A stretch of 64,000 bases of DNA from Brevibacillus porteri (lineage in GTDB: Bacteria; Bacillota; Bacilli; Brevibacillales; Brevibacillaceae). Position numbers and translations under genes: made by a program. The first letter of the stretch is position 1, and every line of letters starts with the position of its first letter. This document shows positions 47,013 through 56,539 of the stretch, piece after piece. The stretch lies in the NCBI RefSeq assembly GCF_003013475.1, contig NZ_PXZO01000032.1:41030-105029 (forward strand), read 5' to 3'. The notes under the pieces were generated by a model, which searched no databases, was not told where the DNA came from, and was given only the letters and a program-made list of their open reading frames with translations.

Positions 47013-49074
47013 GCGCGATCTACTTGTAGAGGTTGGTTTGGAAGAAATGCCTGCTCGTTTTGTCGCACAGGCAGCGGCACAATTCAAGGAAAAAGTAGAA
47101 AAGTGGCTGACTGCTGAGCGCGTGCCGTTCGATCAAATTACGGCATTGGAGACACCTCGTCGTTTTGCCCTGTTGATCAATGGATTGGCAGAAAAGCAGC
47201 CTGATCGCAATGATGAAGCGAAAGGCCCTGCACGCAAAATCGCACAAGATGAAGCGGGGAACTGGTCCAAGGCAGCACTCGGATTTGCACGAAGCAACAA
47301 TGTTGAGCCTGACCAACTGTATTATAAAGAAGTAAACGGGATCGAGTATGTTCATGCGCGCAAATCCGAAGCGGGAAAACCAACTACCGAGCTGTTGCCG
47401 CAACTGGCTGAAGTGATCACCGGTATGAGCTTCCCGAAAAACATGCGCTGGGGCGCACGCGATTTGAAATACGTTCGTCCGATTCGTTGGCTGGTTGCTT
47501 TGTTCGGCGATGAATTGATCGATCTGGAGATTGCAGGCGTAAAAAGCGGACGCGTTTCTCGTGGACACCGCTTCTTGGGAACAGAGGTTACGCTAAATCA
47601 CCCAAGCGAATACGTGAGCAAGCTGGCTGAGCAATATGTCATGGTGAATCCCGACGAGCGCAGAGCAGCCATTGTAGAACAGATTCATCGCTTGGAGAAG
47701 GAAAATGGCTGGACGATTCCAATGGACGAAGGACTTCTGGATGAGGTAGTCCATCTTGTAGAATATCCAACCGCTCTTTACGGTACGTTTGAGCAAGAAT
47801 TCCTTTCCATTCCACGTGAGGTTTTGGTTACCTCCATGCGTGAGCACCAGCGTTATTTCCCTGTGGAAAACGCACAGGGTCAATTGCTGAATCATTTTGT
47901 GACAGTGCGTAACGGAGACAGCCGCGCTCTGGAAAACGTAGCGAAAGGAAATGAAAAAGTTCTTCGCGCACGTCTGTCTGATGCTCGTTTCTTCTACGTG
48001 GAAGACCAAAAACTGTCCATTGAGAGCTGCCTGAAACGCTTGGAGACAATCGTTTACCATGAAGAGCTGGGAACAATCGGTGATAAAGTTCGTCGTGTAC
48101 GCAAAACAGCTGCGCAAATTGCAAGCAAGCTGGGTGTGAGCGCGGAAGAGACGAAACAAGTAGACCGCATTGCAGAAATCGCAAAATTTGACCTCGTTAC
48201 CAACATGGTAGGTGAATTCCCTGAACTGCAAGGGATTATGGGTGAAGATTACGCGCGCAAAGCGGGTGAGTCCGACCTCGTCGCAAGTGGCGTATTCGAG
48301 CATTACCTCCCGCGTTTTGCAGGGGACAAAATGCCTGCTTCCGCCCAAGGCGCTATCGCCAGCCTTGCTGACAAGATGGACACGATCGTAGGCTGCTTCT
48401 CGATTGGGATTGTGCCTACTGGCTCACAGGACCCGTATGGTCTGCGCCGTATGGCAGCGGGGATCGTTACGATTTTGGTGGAGCGCGACTGGCAAATTTC
48501 TCTTGCTGACCTGTGGAATGCCGCGATGGAAGGCTATGTAGCACAAGGCGTAAACAAGAGAGCGGCAGAAGACGTGAAAAAAGACCTCGTAGACTTCTTC
48601 GCACTCCGTCTGAAAAACGTCTTGCAGGATCATGGCGTTCGCTACGATGTCATCGACGCCGTTCTTGCTGCTGACCTGACACTGGTTCCAGAGGTGCTGG
48701 CAAAAGCGAAAGCACTGATGGGAGCTGTACAAACAGAAGAATTCAAGCTGATTGTGGAGCAGTTTAACCGGGTGAACAATCTGGCACAAAAAGCGGAAGC
48801 AGACCAAGTCAGCGAAGCTCTGTTCGCAGAAGATGTGGAACGTGCTTTGTATCAGGCATTCCAAGCTGTTCAAAAGGATGTAGAGGGTCTGAAGGATCAA
48901 GAGAAGGTGCTCGCAACCTTGTCAACCTTGCGCCAGCCGATCAACGCATTCTTTGATAAGGTAATGGTCATGGCCGAAGATCAGGCTGTTCGTGCGAATC
49001 GTCTGGGGCTTCTCTTGCAGCTTTCTCGTGTGCTTTATCGCTACGCAGATTTTTCCAAAGTTGTATTCGCGTAA
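47005..49074 (+). CDS. glyS: Glycyl-tRNA synthetase beta subunit
   Basis: 689 residues: [76 protein letters not shown]-terminal anticodon-binding domain. Overlaps glyQ by 8 bp, ensuring equal amounts of both subunits. Confidence 0.97.
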   Translation: MSKRDLLVEVGLEEMPARFVAQAAAQFKEKVEKWLTAERVPFDQITALETPRRFALLINGLAEKQPDRNDEAKGPARKIAQDEAGNWSKAALGFARSNNVEPDQLYYKEVNGIEYVHARKSEAGKPTTELLPQLAEVITGMSFPKNMRWGARDLKYVRPIRWLVALFGDELIDLEIAGVKSGRVSRGHRFLGTEVTLNHPSEYVSKLAEQYVMVNPDERRAAIVEQIHRLEKENGWTIPMDEGLLDEVVHLVEYPTALYGTFEQEFLSIPREVLVTSMREHQRYFPVENAQGQLLNHFVTVRNGDSRALENVAKGNEKVLRARLSDARFFYVEDQKLSIESCLKRLETIVYHEELGTIGDKVRRVRKTAAQIASKLGVSAEETKQVDRIAEIAKFDLVTNMVGEFPELQGIMGEDYARKAGESDLVASGVFEHYLPRFAGDKMPASAQGAIASLADKMDTIVGCFSIGIVPTGSQDPYGLRRMAAGIVTILVERDWQISLADLWNAAMEGYVAQGVNKRAAEDVKKDLVDFFALRLKNVLQDHGVRYDVIDAVLAADLTLVPEVLAKAKALMGAVQTEEFKLIVEQFNRVNNLAQKAEADQVSEALFAEDVERALYQAFQAVQKDVEGLKDQEKVLATLSTLRQPINAFFDKVMVMAEDQAVRANRLGLLLQLSRVLYRYADFSKVVFA

Positions 49075-49087
49075 ACAAAATAAAACC

Positions 49088-49126
49088 GGTGCCTTCGTCT
49101 GAAAATCAGGCGGGGGCACCTTTTTT
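49088..49126 (+). terminator. Terminator after glyS
   Basis: GGTGCC (49088-49093) with GGCACC (49115-49120), extended by CGTCTG/CAGGCG inside, then TTTTTT. Confidence 0.82.
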
Positions 49127-49196
49127 CCGCGTGAAAGAAGGAATATCCCGTCGAATAGAGTAATACTAGGAAGAGGTAAAGACAGAACCGGGGTGA

Positions 49197-49841
49197 TTGG
49201 TCATCGAGCTTACCAAACGACAAGAGCACATCTTACAGATAGTGAAGGATGACGGACCGATAACAGGAGAGCATATCGCGGAGCGGCTAAATTTGACTCG
49301 CGCGACGCTACGCCCTGATTTATCCATCCTCACAATGTCAGGATATCTAGAAGCCAGACCTCGGGTCGGGTATTTTTATGCCGGCAGACCCGCAAGCTCA
49401 GTCATAAGTGAACGGCTTCACAAGCTTCTCGTCAATGACTACAAGGCGGTACCGATCGTGGTTTCCGAATCCGCCTCGGCATACGACGCCATCGTTACCC
49501 TCTTTCTGGAGGATGTTGGCACGTTATTCGTCGTCAATCAAAAAGGATATTTGGCTGGCGTGATCTCACGAAAAGACCTCCTGCGGGCTTCTTTAGGCAA
49601 TAAGACGCTGGAGGATGTACCGGTCAGCATTATCATGTCTAGGATGCCGAATATCATTACATGTGCACCTGATGAGACCTTGTACGCAGCCGCCAAAAAG
49701 CTGATTGATTTTCAGATCGATTCTCTGCCTGTCGTAAGGCCGAGTGAGGAAGATCCGAAGCAAATGGAGCTGTTGGGGCGCGTCACCAAGACGACGATCG
49801 CGAAAGCATTTGTAGAATTGGGTAGCGAACCGAAAGTGTAG
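49197..49841 (+). CDS. ccpN: Transcriptional repressor CcpN (HTH plus CBS domains)
   Basis: 214 residues: winged helix (LTKRQEHILQIVKDDGPITG, ERLNLTRATLRPDLSILTMS) followed by two CBS domains (VPIVVSESASAYDAIVTLF; SIIMSRMPNIITCAPDETLY). B. subtilis CcpN represses gluconeogenic genes on glycolytic carbon. TTG 49197 is the first possible start (a TGA is the codon before), with GGGGTGA immediately upstream. Confidence 0.93.
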   Translation: MVIELTKRQEHILQIVKDDGPITGEHIAERLNLTRATLRPDLSILTMSGYLEARPRVGYFYAGRPASSVISERLHKLLVNDYKAVPIVVSESASAYDAIVTLFLEDVGTLFVVNQKGYLAGVISRKDLLRASLGNKTLEDVPVSIIMSRMPNIITCAPDETLYAAAKKLIDFQIDSLPVVRPSEEDPKQMELLGRVTKTTIAKAFVELGSEPKV

Positions 49842-49852
49842 GAGGAGAAGCG

Positions 49853-50689
49853 ATGCAAGGTAATCAGCAAGGACAGCTCATCTATGTAGTCTCAGACTCC
49901 ATCGGCGAAACGGCCGAACTTGTCGTTCGCGCAGGAGCTAGTCAGTTTGATCGTTTTTTGTTTGATGTACAAAAGTATCCGTATATAGAAGACAAGGAAT
50001 CGATTGACGAAATTATTGCTTCGGCAAAAGAATCGCGGGCAATGATTGTGTTCACTCTGGTCATTCCGGAGCTGAATGCGTATATTACACAACAAGCTGC
50101 TCTTCACGGAATTCCAGCTCTGGATGTTATGGGGCCTCTGATGAATACATTGCAGGGCATGTTGAAAGAGCCACCAACAGGAAAACCGGGCTTGGTTCGC
50201 CGTCTGGATGAAGAGTATTTCCGCAAAGTAGACGCCATCGAGTTTGCCGTCAAATACGACGATGGTCGGGACCCACGCGGCCTGTTGCGCGCAGATGTGG
50301 TTTTGATCGGCGTTTCGCGTACTTCCAAGACGCCTCTTTCCATGTATTTGGCTAACAAGCGACTTAAGGTTGCCAATGTTCCGCTTGTCCCGGAGGTAGA
50401 GCCACCAGAAGAATTGTTCCAACTGCCAATAGAAAGGTGTATTGGGCTTACTATCAATCCGGAGCAACTGAACGGCATTCGGACAGAGCGTCTGAAAGCA
50501 CTAGGATTGACTGCACAAGCAAATTACGCCAATCTCGAACGGATTGCTGAAGAACTGGCTTATTCCAAGCGCATTATTGAGCGCCTTGGATGTACCGTTA
50601 TCGATGTATCCAACAAGGCAGTGGAAGAAACGGCAAACATCATTTTGGAGATGATTAGAAAAAACAATCTCCGTAATGAAAGGAAATAG
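49853..50689 (+). CDS. yqfL: Pyruvate, phosphate/water dikinase regulatory protein (YqfL)
   Basis: 278 residues of the DUF299 family: YVVSDSIGETAELVVRAGAS, P-loop VLIGVSRTSKTPLSMYLANK, and GLTINPEQLNGIRTERL. Bifunctional ADP-dependent kinase/Pi-dependent phosphorylase of a dikinase in the known family; in B. subtilis it modulates CcpN output. 11 bp after ccpN. Confidence 0.93.
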   Translation: MQGNQQGQLIYVVSDSIGETAELVVRAGASQFDRFLFDVQKYPYIEDKESIDEIIASAKESRAMIVFTLVIPELNAYITQQAALHGIPALDVMGPLMNTLQGMLKEPPTGKPGLVRRLDEEYFRKVDAIEFAVKYDDGRDPRGLLRADVVLIGVSRTSKTPLSMYLANKRLKVANVPLVPEVEPPEELFQLPIERCIGLTINPEQLNGIRTERLKALGLTAQANYANLERIAEELAYSKRIIERLGCTVIDVSNKAVEETANIILEMIRKNNLRNERK

Positions 50690-50831
50690 GCCGAAAGAAG
50701 GAATTTGACGTTTTTTGTAGAAAATCAATTAGCCGGGGTACTTATCATAGGTGAGTTTCTCAGCGTTTATTGCACTTAGAAATGTGGAAAAGTAATAAAA
50801 GAAGAAAAGAAGTTTGATGCAAAGAAGGAAA

Positions 50832-50860
50832 TTGACGAATTTTGACGAACTAAATATTCT
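50832..50860 (+). promoter_or_regulatory. Promoter of dnaG-sigA
   Basis: TTGACG (50832-50837), 17-bp spacer, TATTCT (50855-50860), 33 bp before dnaG. Confidence 0.6.
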
Positions 50861-50893
50861 CACGTGCGATTCTCCTTATAAAGGTGGAAAGAC

Positions 50894-52768
50894 ATGACTG
50901 GTCCCACTTCAGATGAATTTGTAAATCAAGTGCGTGCCGCTGTCGACATCGTAGACGTTGTAGGAGAGTACGTTCAACTGAGAAAAAGCGGTCGTGCCTT
51001 TCTCGGTCTATGTCCGTTTCACTCTGAAAAGAGCCCTTCCTTCAACGTAAATGCAGAGCGACAGTTTTTTCATTGCTTTGGCTGTGGAGCAGGTGGGGAT
51101 ATCTTTTCCTTTTTAATGAAACTGGAGCAATTGACTTTTCCAGAGGCACTGCACAAATTGGCGGAGCGTGCCGGGATAGCTGTGCCCCAGCCGCAGCAAG
51201 TAGAGGATTCACCTGAAAAACGGATGAAACATGCGATGCAGGAAGCGCATACGTTCGTTTCACGCCTCTACCACTACGTGCTTACGAAAACCCCTTATGG
51301 CGCAGAAGCGATGAAGTATCTCGCAAAGCGCGGAATGTCTGAGGCGACAATAGCCGAATATCAAATCGGATTCGCTCCGGATTCCTGGGATTTCGTAACG
51401 CAGCAGTTGACAAAGCGGGGATTTTCACAGGAATTGATGGTGGAAGCAGGGCTTTTGGCCAGAAGCGATGCAGGAAAAATCTTTGATCGCTTTCGAGGTC
51501 GTATCATGTTTCCAATCCATGATTCCCAAGGTAACGTCATCGGATTTGGTGGACGCTTACTGCAAGGATCAAAGCCCAATTCCAACCAAAAGTCTCAACC
51601 CAAGTATCTGAATAGCCCGGAAAGCCTTTTGTTCAACAAAAGCGCTACGCTGTTTAATCTTCATCGTGCGCGCCCCATTATTAGAAAGAGAAAAGAGGCG
51701 CTATTGTTTGAAGGATATGTCGATGTCATATCGGCATGGCAGGCGGGTTTTATGCAAGGTATTGCCACTTTGGGAACAGCCTTGACGGAGCAGCAGGCCA
51801 GAATTCTGCGTCGCAATACAGAGTCAGTCGTACTCTGTTATGACGGAGATGCTGCAGGACAAGAAGCAACGAGCAAAGCGATTCATGTTTTGCAGCAAGC
51901 CGGTTTGATCGTTCGAGTTGCTCCACTTCCACAAGGAGTAGACCCGGATGATTACATCCGCCAGCATGGGGCTGAAGCATTTTCCCAGCAGGTATTGTTA
52001 CAGGCGATGCCAATTACGGCTTTCCGTCTGAAACATTTACGCAGTCAGTTCGTAATAAAAGATGAGACGGACAAAGCTCGCTTAATCGCGAGGGCGGTCG
52101 AGATCATCAACGAGCTGGGCAGCCCGGTGGAACGGGACATGTATCAACGGCAATTGGCAGAAGAATACTCCCTTACTCTCGGTGATCTCAAATGGGAGTC
52201 CAAACGCGCGTACAATCAGCAAAAAAGTGAGCGCCAAAGGGATAAAGTGACGCCAGCATGGAATAATAGTATAAATAATGGCAAAGTTACGCTCGCGAAA
52301 ACACTGCCACCCGCTTATCACACGGCTGAGCGCATGCTGCTTTACTACATGATGCGGAACGAAGAAATAGCCGCCCGCGTCCAACAGGAATGCAGCGCCC
52401 ACTTTCAGGTGGATGAGCACGATGCGCTGGCTGCCTACCTGTACGCCTACTATGCAGAGGGAAACCCGGAAGACCCTGGAAAGTTTATACATTACGTGCA
52501 AGACGATTTGTTAAAGCAATTAGCCTCGGGATTGGCCATGATGGAGTGTAACAACGATGTATCTGAATTAGAGATCGGTGACTACATCAAACAAGTGAAT
52601 AACTACCCGAAGCGTGCCGAGTTGGAACGATTGCGCGATGAGCAGCGGAGCTTACACCTCCAAGCGGCCGCAGCGGACAGCGAGGATGCGCGCAAACAAC
52701 TTGAACTTCAAGCAGCCGTTACAGGGATGAAGATTCTTGAATTGGAAAATGCTTTAAAAGAAGGGTAG
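50894..52768 (+). CDS. dnaG: DNA primase
   Basis: 624 residues. Zinc domain CPFHSEKSPSF and HCFGCGAGGD (Cys40, His43, Cys61, Cys64); TOPRIM core with ALLFEGYVDVISAWQAG and VVLCYDGDAAGQEA; C-terminal helicase-binding domain. Followed by sigA, as in the classical macromolecular synthesis operon (rpsU is elsewhere in Bacilli). Confidence 0.97.
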   Translation: MTGPTSDEFVNQVRAAVDIVDVVGEYVQLRKSGRAFLGLCPFHSEKSPSFNVNAERQFFHCFGCGAGGDIFSFLMKLEQLTFPEALHKLAERAGIAVPQPQQVEDSPEKRMKHAMQEAHTFVSRLYHYVLTKTPYGAEAMKYLAKRGMSEATIAEYQIGFAPDSWDFVTQQLTKRGFSQELMVEAGLLARSDAGKIFDRFRGRIMFPIHDSQGNVIGFGGRLLQGSKPNSNQKSQPKYLNSPESLLFNKSATLFNLHRARPIIRKRKEALLFEGYVDVISAWQAGFMQGIATLGTALTEQQARILRRNTESVVLCYDGDAAGQEATSKAIHVLQQAGLIVRVAPLPQGVDPDDYIRQHGAEAFSQQVLLQAMPITAFRLKHLRSQFVIKDETDKARLIARAVEIINELGSPVERDMYQRQLAEEYSLTLGDLKWESKRAYNQQKSERQRDKVTPAWNNSINNGKVTLAKTLPPAYHTAERMLLYYMMRNEEIAARVQQECSAHFQVDEHDALAAYLYAYYAEGNPEDPGKFIHYVQDDLLKQLASGLAMMECNNDVSELEIGDYIKQVNNYPKRAELERLRDEQRSLHLQAAAADSEDARKQLELQAAVTGMKILELENALKEG

Positions 52769-52802
52769 CTTCAGATCATTCCCGGGGAAGGAGGGAAAGT
52801 AG

Positions 52803-53933
52803 ATGAACAAGCAAAATATCACTTCCGACATGGAAGCAACGTCCATCGAACAAGTGAAGGAACAGCTGGTCGAATTAGGTAAGAAACGCGGCGCACTGTC
52901 GTATAAGGAGATTACTGCTCGCCTGGCAGGTTTCGAACAGGATTCTGATCAAATGGATGAGTTTTTTGAATATCTTGGTGATCAAGGCATTGAGATTAAC
53001 AACAATGAGAATGAAGATGACGATGATGAAGTCGATCAAATGATCATCAAGGACGAGGACAACGAAGAATTCGATTATGACGATCTCTCCGTTCCGCCTG
53101 GAATCAAGATCAATGACCCTGTACGGATGTATCTGAAGGAAATTGGTCGAGTTCCTCTGCTCTCCGCAGAAGAGGAGATTAAACTGGCACAGCGAATTGA
53201 ACAAGGTGATGAGGAAGCCAAAAGACGTCTGGCTGAGGCGAACTTGCGATTGGTTGTATCGATTGCGAAGCGTTATGTAGGACGCGGCATGCTATTCCTT
53301 GATTTGATTCAAGAAGGGAACATGGGTCTGATTAAAGCGGTGGAAAAGTTTGACTATCGCAAAGGCTACAAGTTCAGTACGTATGCGACCTGGTGGATTC
53401 GCCAAGCGATTACCCGTGCCATTGCGGACCAGGCTAGAACGATCCGTATTCCGGTTCATATGGTGGAAACGATCAATAAGTTAATCCGTGTTTCCCGTCA
53501 GCTTCTGCAAGAGCTAGGTCGTGAACCTATGCCAGAAGAAATCGCTGAAAAAATGGATCTCACTCCGGAAAAAGTTCGGGAAATCATGAAGATTGCTCAA
53601 GAACCAGTATCCCTGGAGACTCCAATTGGGGAAGAAGACGATTCCCACCTAGGTGATTTCATTGAGGATCAGGATGCATTGGAGCCATCTGATGCAGCTG
53701 CCTATGAACTCTTGAAAGAACAGTTGGAAGACGTTTTGGATACTTTAACAGACCGGGAAGAGAATGTACTGCGTTTGCGTTTTGGATTAGATGACGGTCG
53801 TACACGGACGTTAGAAGAAGTAGGGAAAGTGTTTGGCGTAACCCGTGAACGGATTCGTCAGATCGAAGCAAAAGCGCTTCGCAAATTGCGTCATCCGAGT
53901 AGAAGTAAACGCTTAAAAGATTTCCTGGAATAA
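52803..53933 (+). CDS. sigA: Primary sigma factor SigA (RpoD)
   Basis: 376 residues: region 1.1, then [20 protein letters not shown], region 2 [20 protein letters not shown] with [18 protein letters not shown], region 3, and region 4 [27 protein letters not shown] precedes ATG 52803. Confidence 0.98.
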   Translation: MNKQNITSDMEATSIEQVKEQLVELGKKRGALSYKEITARLAGFEQDSDQMDEFFEYLGDQGIEINNNENEDDDDEVDQMIIKDEDNEEFDYDDLSVPPGIKINDPVRMYLKEIGRVPLLSAEEEIKLAQRIEQGDEEAKRRLAEANLRLVVSIAKRYVGRGMLFLDLIQEGNMGLIKAVEKFDYRKGYKFSTYATWWIRQAITRAIADQARTIRIPVHMVETINKLIRVSRQLLQELGREPMPEEIAEKMDLTPEKVREIMKIAQEPVSLETPIGEEDDSHLGDFIEDQDALEPSDAAAYELLKEQLEDVLDTLTDREENVLRLRFGLDDGRTRTLEEVGKVFGVTRERIRQIEAKALRKLRHPSRSKRLKDFLE

Positions 53934-53952
53934 CCGATATAAGAAGTATGTG

Positions 53953-53981
53953 GCCTACGTTAGCCGACGTAGGCTTTTCTT
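53953..53981 (+). terminator. Terminator after sigA
   Basis: GCCTACGT (53953-53960), loop TAGCCG, ACGTAGGC (53967-53974), then TTTTCTT. Confidence 0.9.
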
Positions 53982-54026
53982 ATTCATGAAAGTAAACACT
54001 TTTTGTCGTAGTTAGGAGGGGCCGCG

Positions 54027-54941
54027 TTGGACGACCAGCGCAAGCGCACGATTATCGCCGAAATTGAAAACTGGCGGCGCAACCATTTACTGCCTGAACA
54101 TTACTGCATCTTCTTGTTAAATCTGTATACAGAAGGGGATCGGCCAAATACACCGGCATCCGCAGGCGGGAATGAGCGAATGGGAACGGCACCGGGTGTA
54201 CTGTCAGGAAAAGTCAATTCAACATCATCTGTCATAAATACATATGCACCTAGAACTGTCTCTCCAGTGACGGGGAAAATGGTAGTGGCATGGCTTCTTG
54301 GTGCCTTTGTTATTGCTGGTTTGATCTTACTTGCTTTTCATTTTAACCGTTTTCAAACCCCAATGCAAATTACCATCTTTGCCTGTTTCGCTCTTGTTTT
54401 CTATATTCTGGGACTCGTTTATCGAAGGTCGGCCCCGCCATTGACGCATTTATTCCTGGCTTTGTCATTTTTGATCTTGATCGCGGGAGGCGTGTATTGT
54501 ATCCAAAAACTGGATGGTAGCATGCCGTTTGTCCTGTTCTACTTAGGCTTCGTTTGCATGTTACTGTGCATTAGCGCAATTGTATTCGGCTACGCTTATT
54601 TGCTCTATGCAGGGTTACTGGGTTTGGCCATCTTGTATGGCATTACAACCGTTCATCGGGTAGGGATGGACTATACATGGTGGACATCGGAGTTGTACTG
54701 GGTACCGCTTGCGTGCTTGCTCACAGGTATGGGCTTCTTGATGAATAAGGCCAATGCGAAATGGGCGGGAGTATTTGCTGTATGTGGACTTGCCTTTTTC
54801 TTTGGTGCAGAGATACAGGCTTTGTATATTCCAGAAGCGAAGCGGGATATGATTCAATTACTGTTGTTCATAAAGGTGTTCATCGCGTCAACTTTGTTCT
54901 TCTTCACGCGAGGATATTGGTATGCGTGGTTGCGACTATAG
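54027..54941 (+). CDS. Polytopic membrane protein of unknown function
   Basis: 304 residues. A soluble N-terminus (RKRTIIAEIENWRRNHLLPE followed by HYCIFLLNLYTEGD) precedes about eight membrane helices, starting VVAWLLGAFVIAGLILLAF. The N-terminal pattern recalls DUF2157-like proteins, but I do not recognise the family with confidence. TTG 54027 is preceded by AGGAGGGG. Followed at 76 bp by a small membrane protein. Confidence 0.75.
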   Translation: MDDQRKRTIIAEIENWRRNHLLPEHYCIFLLNLYTEGDRPNTPASAGGNERMGTAPGVLSGKVNSTSSVINTYAPRTVSPVTGKMVVAWLLGAFVIAGLILLAFHFNRFQTPMQITIFACFALVFYILGLVYRRSAPPLTHLFLALSFLILIAGGVYCIQKLDGSMPFVLFYLGFVCMLLCISAIVFGYAYLLYAGLLGLAILYGITTVHRVGMDYTWWTSELYWVPLACLLTGMGFLMNKANAKWAGVFAVCGLAFFFGAEIQALYIPEAKRDMIQLLLFIKVFIASTLFFFTRGYWYAWLRL

Positions 54942-55017
54942 GACTCTGCATGACTTCTCGTTTTCCTCTCCCTGCTTATCTGTTACAATTTCAGAAGAGA
55001 GCAAACGGGGTGAATAG

Positions 55018-55182
55018 ATGAACAACAAGTGGAAAGTATTAATCGGTATTTTGCTGGCGGCTATTTTTCTGGGCGGAGAAACAGTTGCCAAGTTTATGGG
55101 TGTAAATACATACAGTCTCGGATTCATAGCAGCCTCTGTATCTTTTTTGGGAGCGATTTTATTAGGAGCACGCCGATCATAG
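55018..55182 (+). CDS. Small two-helix membrane protein
   Basis: 54 residues: MNNKWKVLIGILLAAIFLGG, then ETVAKFMGVN, then TYSLGFIAASVSFLGAILLG and ARRS. Two membrane helices with a short loop. GGGGTG is 5 nt before ATG 55018. The terminator hairpin overlaps its last codons. No family recognised. Confidence 0.7.
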   Translation: MNNKWKVLIGILLAAIFLGGETVAKFMGVNTYSLGFIAASVSFLGAILLGARRS

Positions 55183-55195
55183 GCGTGTTTTTTTT
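55169..55195 (+). terminator. Terminator overlapping the small membrane gene
   Basis: CACGCC (55169-55174), loop GATCATA, GGCGTG (55182-55187), then eight Ts. The left arm encodes the last residues and the stop codon lies in the loop. Confidence 0.85.
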
Positions 55196-55292
55196 GAGAA
55201 ATTACCACATGAATCCAAATCGTGGTGTATAATGGTAAGAGTATTCTGAACAAACGCTCAGTCAAAATTGTGTATTTCTTGATAGTTCTTTA

Positions 55293-55306
55293 CTAAAGCG
55301 TTTTCA
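55293..55306 (+). promoter_or_regulatory. Candidate cre site (CcpA) before acyl-CoA dehydrogenase
   Basis: CTAAAGCGTTTTCA matches 12 of 14 positions of a TGAAAGCGTTTTCA-type cre. It lies 14 bp before the start codon and overlaps a possible -10 (TACTAA). Carbon repression of fatty-acid/branched-chain breakdown would make sense, but this is inference. Confidence 0.4.
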
Positions 55307-55320
55307 AGGGGGCAGCGATT

Positions 55321-56460
55321 ATGAACTTCGATTTGACTTCAGAACAGCAAATGTTAAAAAAAATGATCCGCGAATTTGCTGATGAGGTAGTAGCACCAGG
55401 AGCAGATGAACGCGATCAAACCAAACAATTCCCTGTCGAAATATTCAAGCAGATGTGCGAATTGAACCTGATGGGTCTTCCATTCTCTGAGAAATACGGG
55501 GGAGCCGGAGCCGATTCCACGAGTTTTGCGATCGTGGTAGAAGAGCTTAGTCGTGCATGCGGTTCTACAGGAATCACGTATTCTGCGCATATTTCGTTAG
55601 GTGGCGCTCCACTTGCTTTGTTTGGAACGGAACAACAGAAGCTGAACTATTTAACCAAAATCTGTTCGGGCGAAAGCTTTGGTGCGTTTGGCTTGACGGA
55701 ACCGAATGCAGGGTCTGACGCAGGTGGTACGAGGACGAATGCGGTCTTGGCTGATGGGCAGTGGACGATTAATGGCTCCAAGTGCTTCATTACCAATGCC
55801 TCCTATGCTTCGTTTCTCGCCTTGACAGCTGTAACGGACAAAGAGCAGGGCTCACGCGGTATTACTGCTTTTATCGTTCCGACTGATGCATCTGGTTTTC
55901 AAGTGCTGGCTAACTATGAAAAGCTCGGCTTGCACAGCTCCAATACGACCGAGCTCGTGCTTGAAAATGTCCGGGTGCCAGAGGAAAACATCCTTGGGAA
56001 AAGGGGCGAAGGCTTCAAGCAGTTCCTCATTACACTTGATGGTGGGCGAATCGGGATCGGCGCTATGGCAGTAGGAATTGCACAGGCTGCCTACGACAAA
56101 GCGCTGCAATACTCCAAGCAGCGTACGGCATTTGGTAATTCCTTAAGTCATTTTCAAGCGATCCAGCACAAGCTGGCGGATATGGCGATGCAAATAGAGC
56201 TGGCGAGAACGATGGTGTATAAAGCAGCGTGGCTGAAGGATCATGGTCGCAAATTTACGAAAGAAGCAGCAATGGCAAAATTGTATGCTTCAGAGATTGC
56301 CATGTCTGCTACTCATCAGGCCATTCAGATTCACGGTGGCTATGGTTATATGCGGGAGTATCAGGTGGAACGATTTTTCCGCGATGCCCGTCTGTTAGAG
56401 ATCGGCGAGGGGACTTCAGAGATTTTACGTAATGTGATCGCTAGAGAAATCGGGTGCTAG
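55321..56460 (+). CDS. Acyl-CoA dehydrogenase
   Basis: 379 residues, FAD-dependent. FGAFGLTEPNAGSDAGGTRT (FAD/substrate site), ITNASYASF, RIGIGAMAVGIAQAAYDKAL, KQRTAFGNSLSHFQAIQ, and the C-terminal QIHGGYGYMREYQVERFFRD with ARLLEIGEGTSEI. The catalytic glutamate of short-chain/butyryl types is expected at EGTSE. Chain-length specificity cannot be fixed. RBS CAAGGGGG. Confidence 0.95.
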   Translation: MNFDLTSEQQMLKKMIREFADEVVAPGADERDQTKQFPVEIFKQMCELNLMGLPFSEKYGGAGADSTSFAIVVEELSRACGSTGITYSAHISLGGAPLALFGTEQQKLNYLTKICSGESFGAFGLTEPNAGSDAGGTRTNAVLADGQWTINGSKCFITNASYASFLALTAVTDKEQGSRGITAFIVPTDASGFQVLANYEKLGLHSSNTTELVLENVRVPEENILGKRGEGFKQFLITLDGGRIGIGAMAVGIAQAAYDKALQYSKQRTAFGNSLSHFQAIQHKLADMAMQIELARTMVYKAAWLKDHGRKFTKEAAMAKLYASEIAMSATHQAIQIHGGYGYMREYQVERFFRDARLLEIGEGTSEILRNVIAREIGC

Positions 56461-56479
56461 CCTTTCGATGTTTACAATG

Positions 56480-56526
56480 AAAGAGCATGACTGCCAGCGA
56501 AAACTGACAGCCATGGCTCTTTTTTT
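56480..56526. terminator. Terminator after acyl-CoA dehydrogenase
   Basis: Imperfect long stem: AAAGAGCATGACTGCCAG (from 56480) with CTGACAGCCATGGCTCTTT (to 56522), one bulge and mismatches, then Ts. May also act for the convergent protease gene. Confidence 0.78.
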
Positions 56527-56539
56527 GTTTCTTATTATT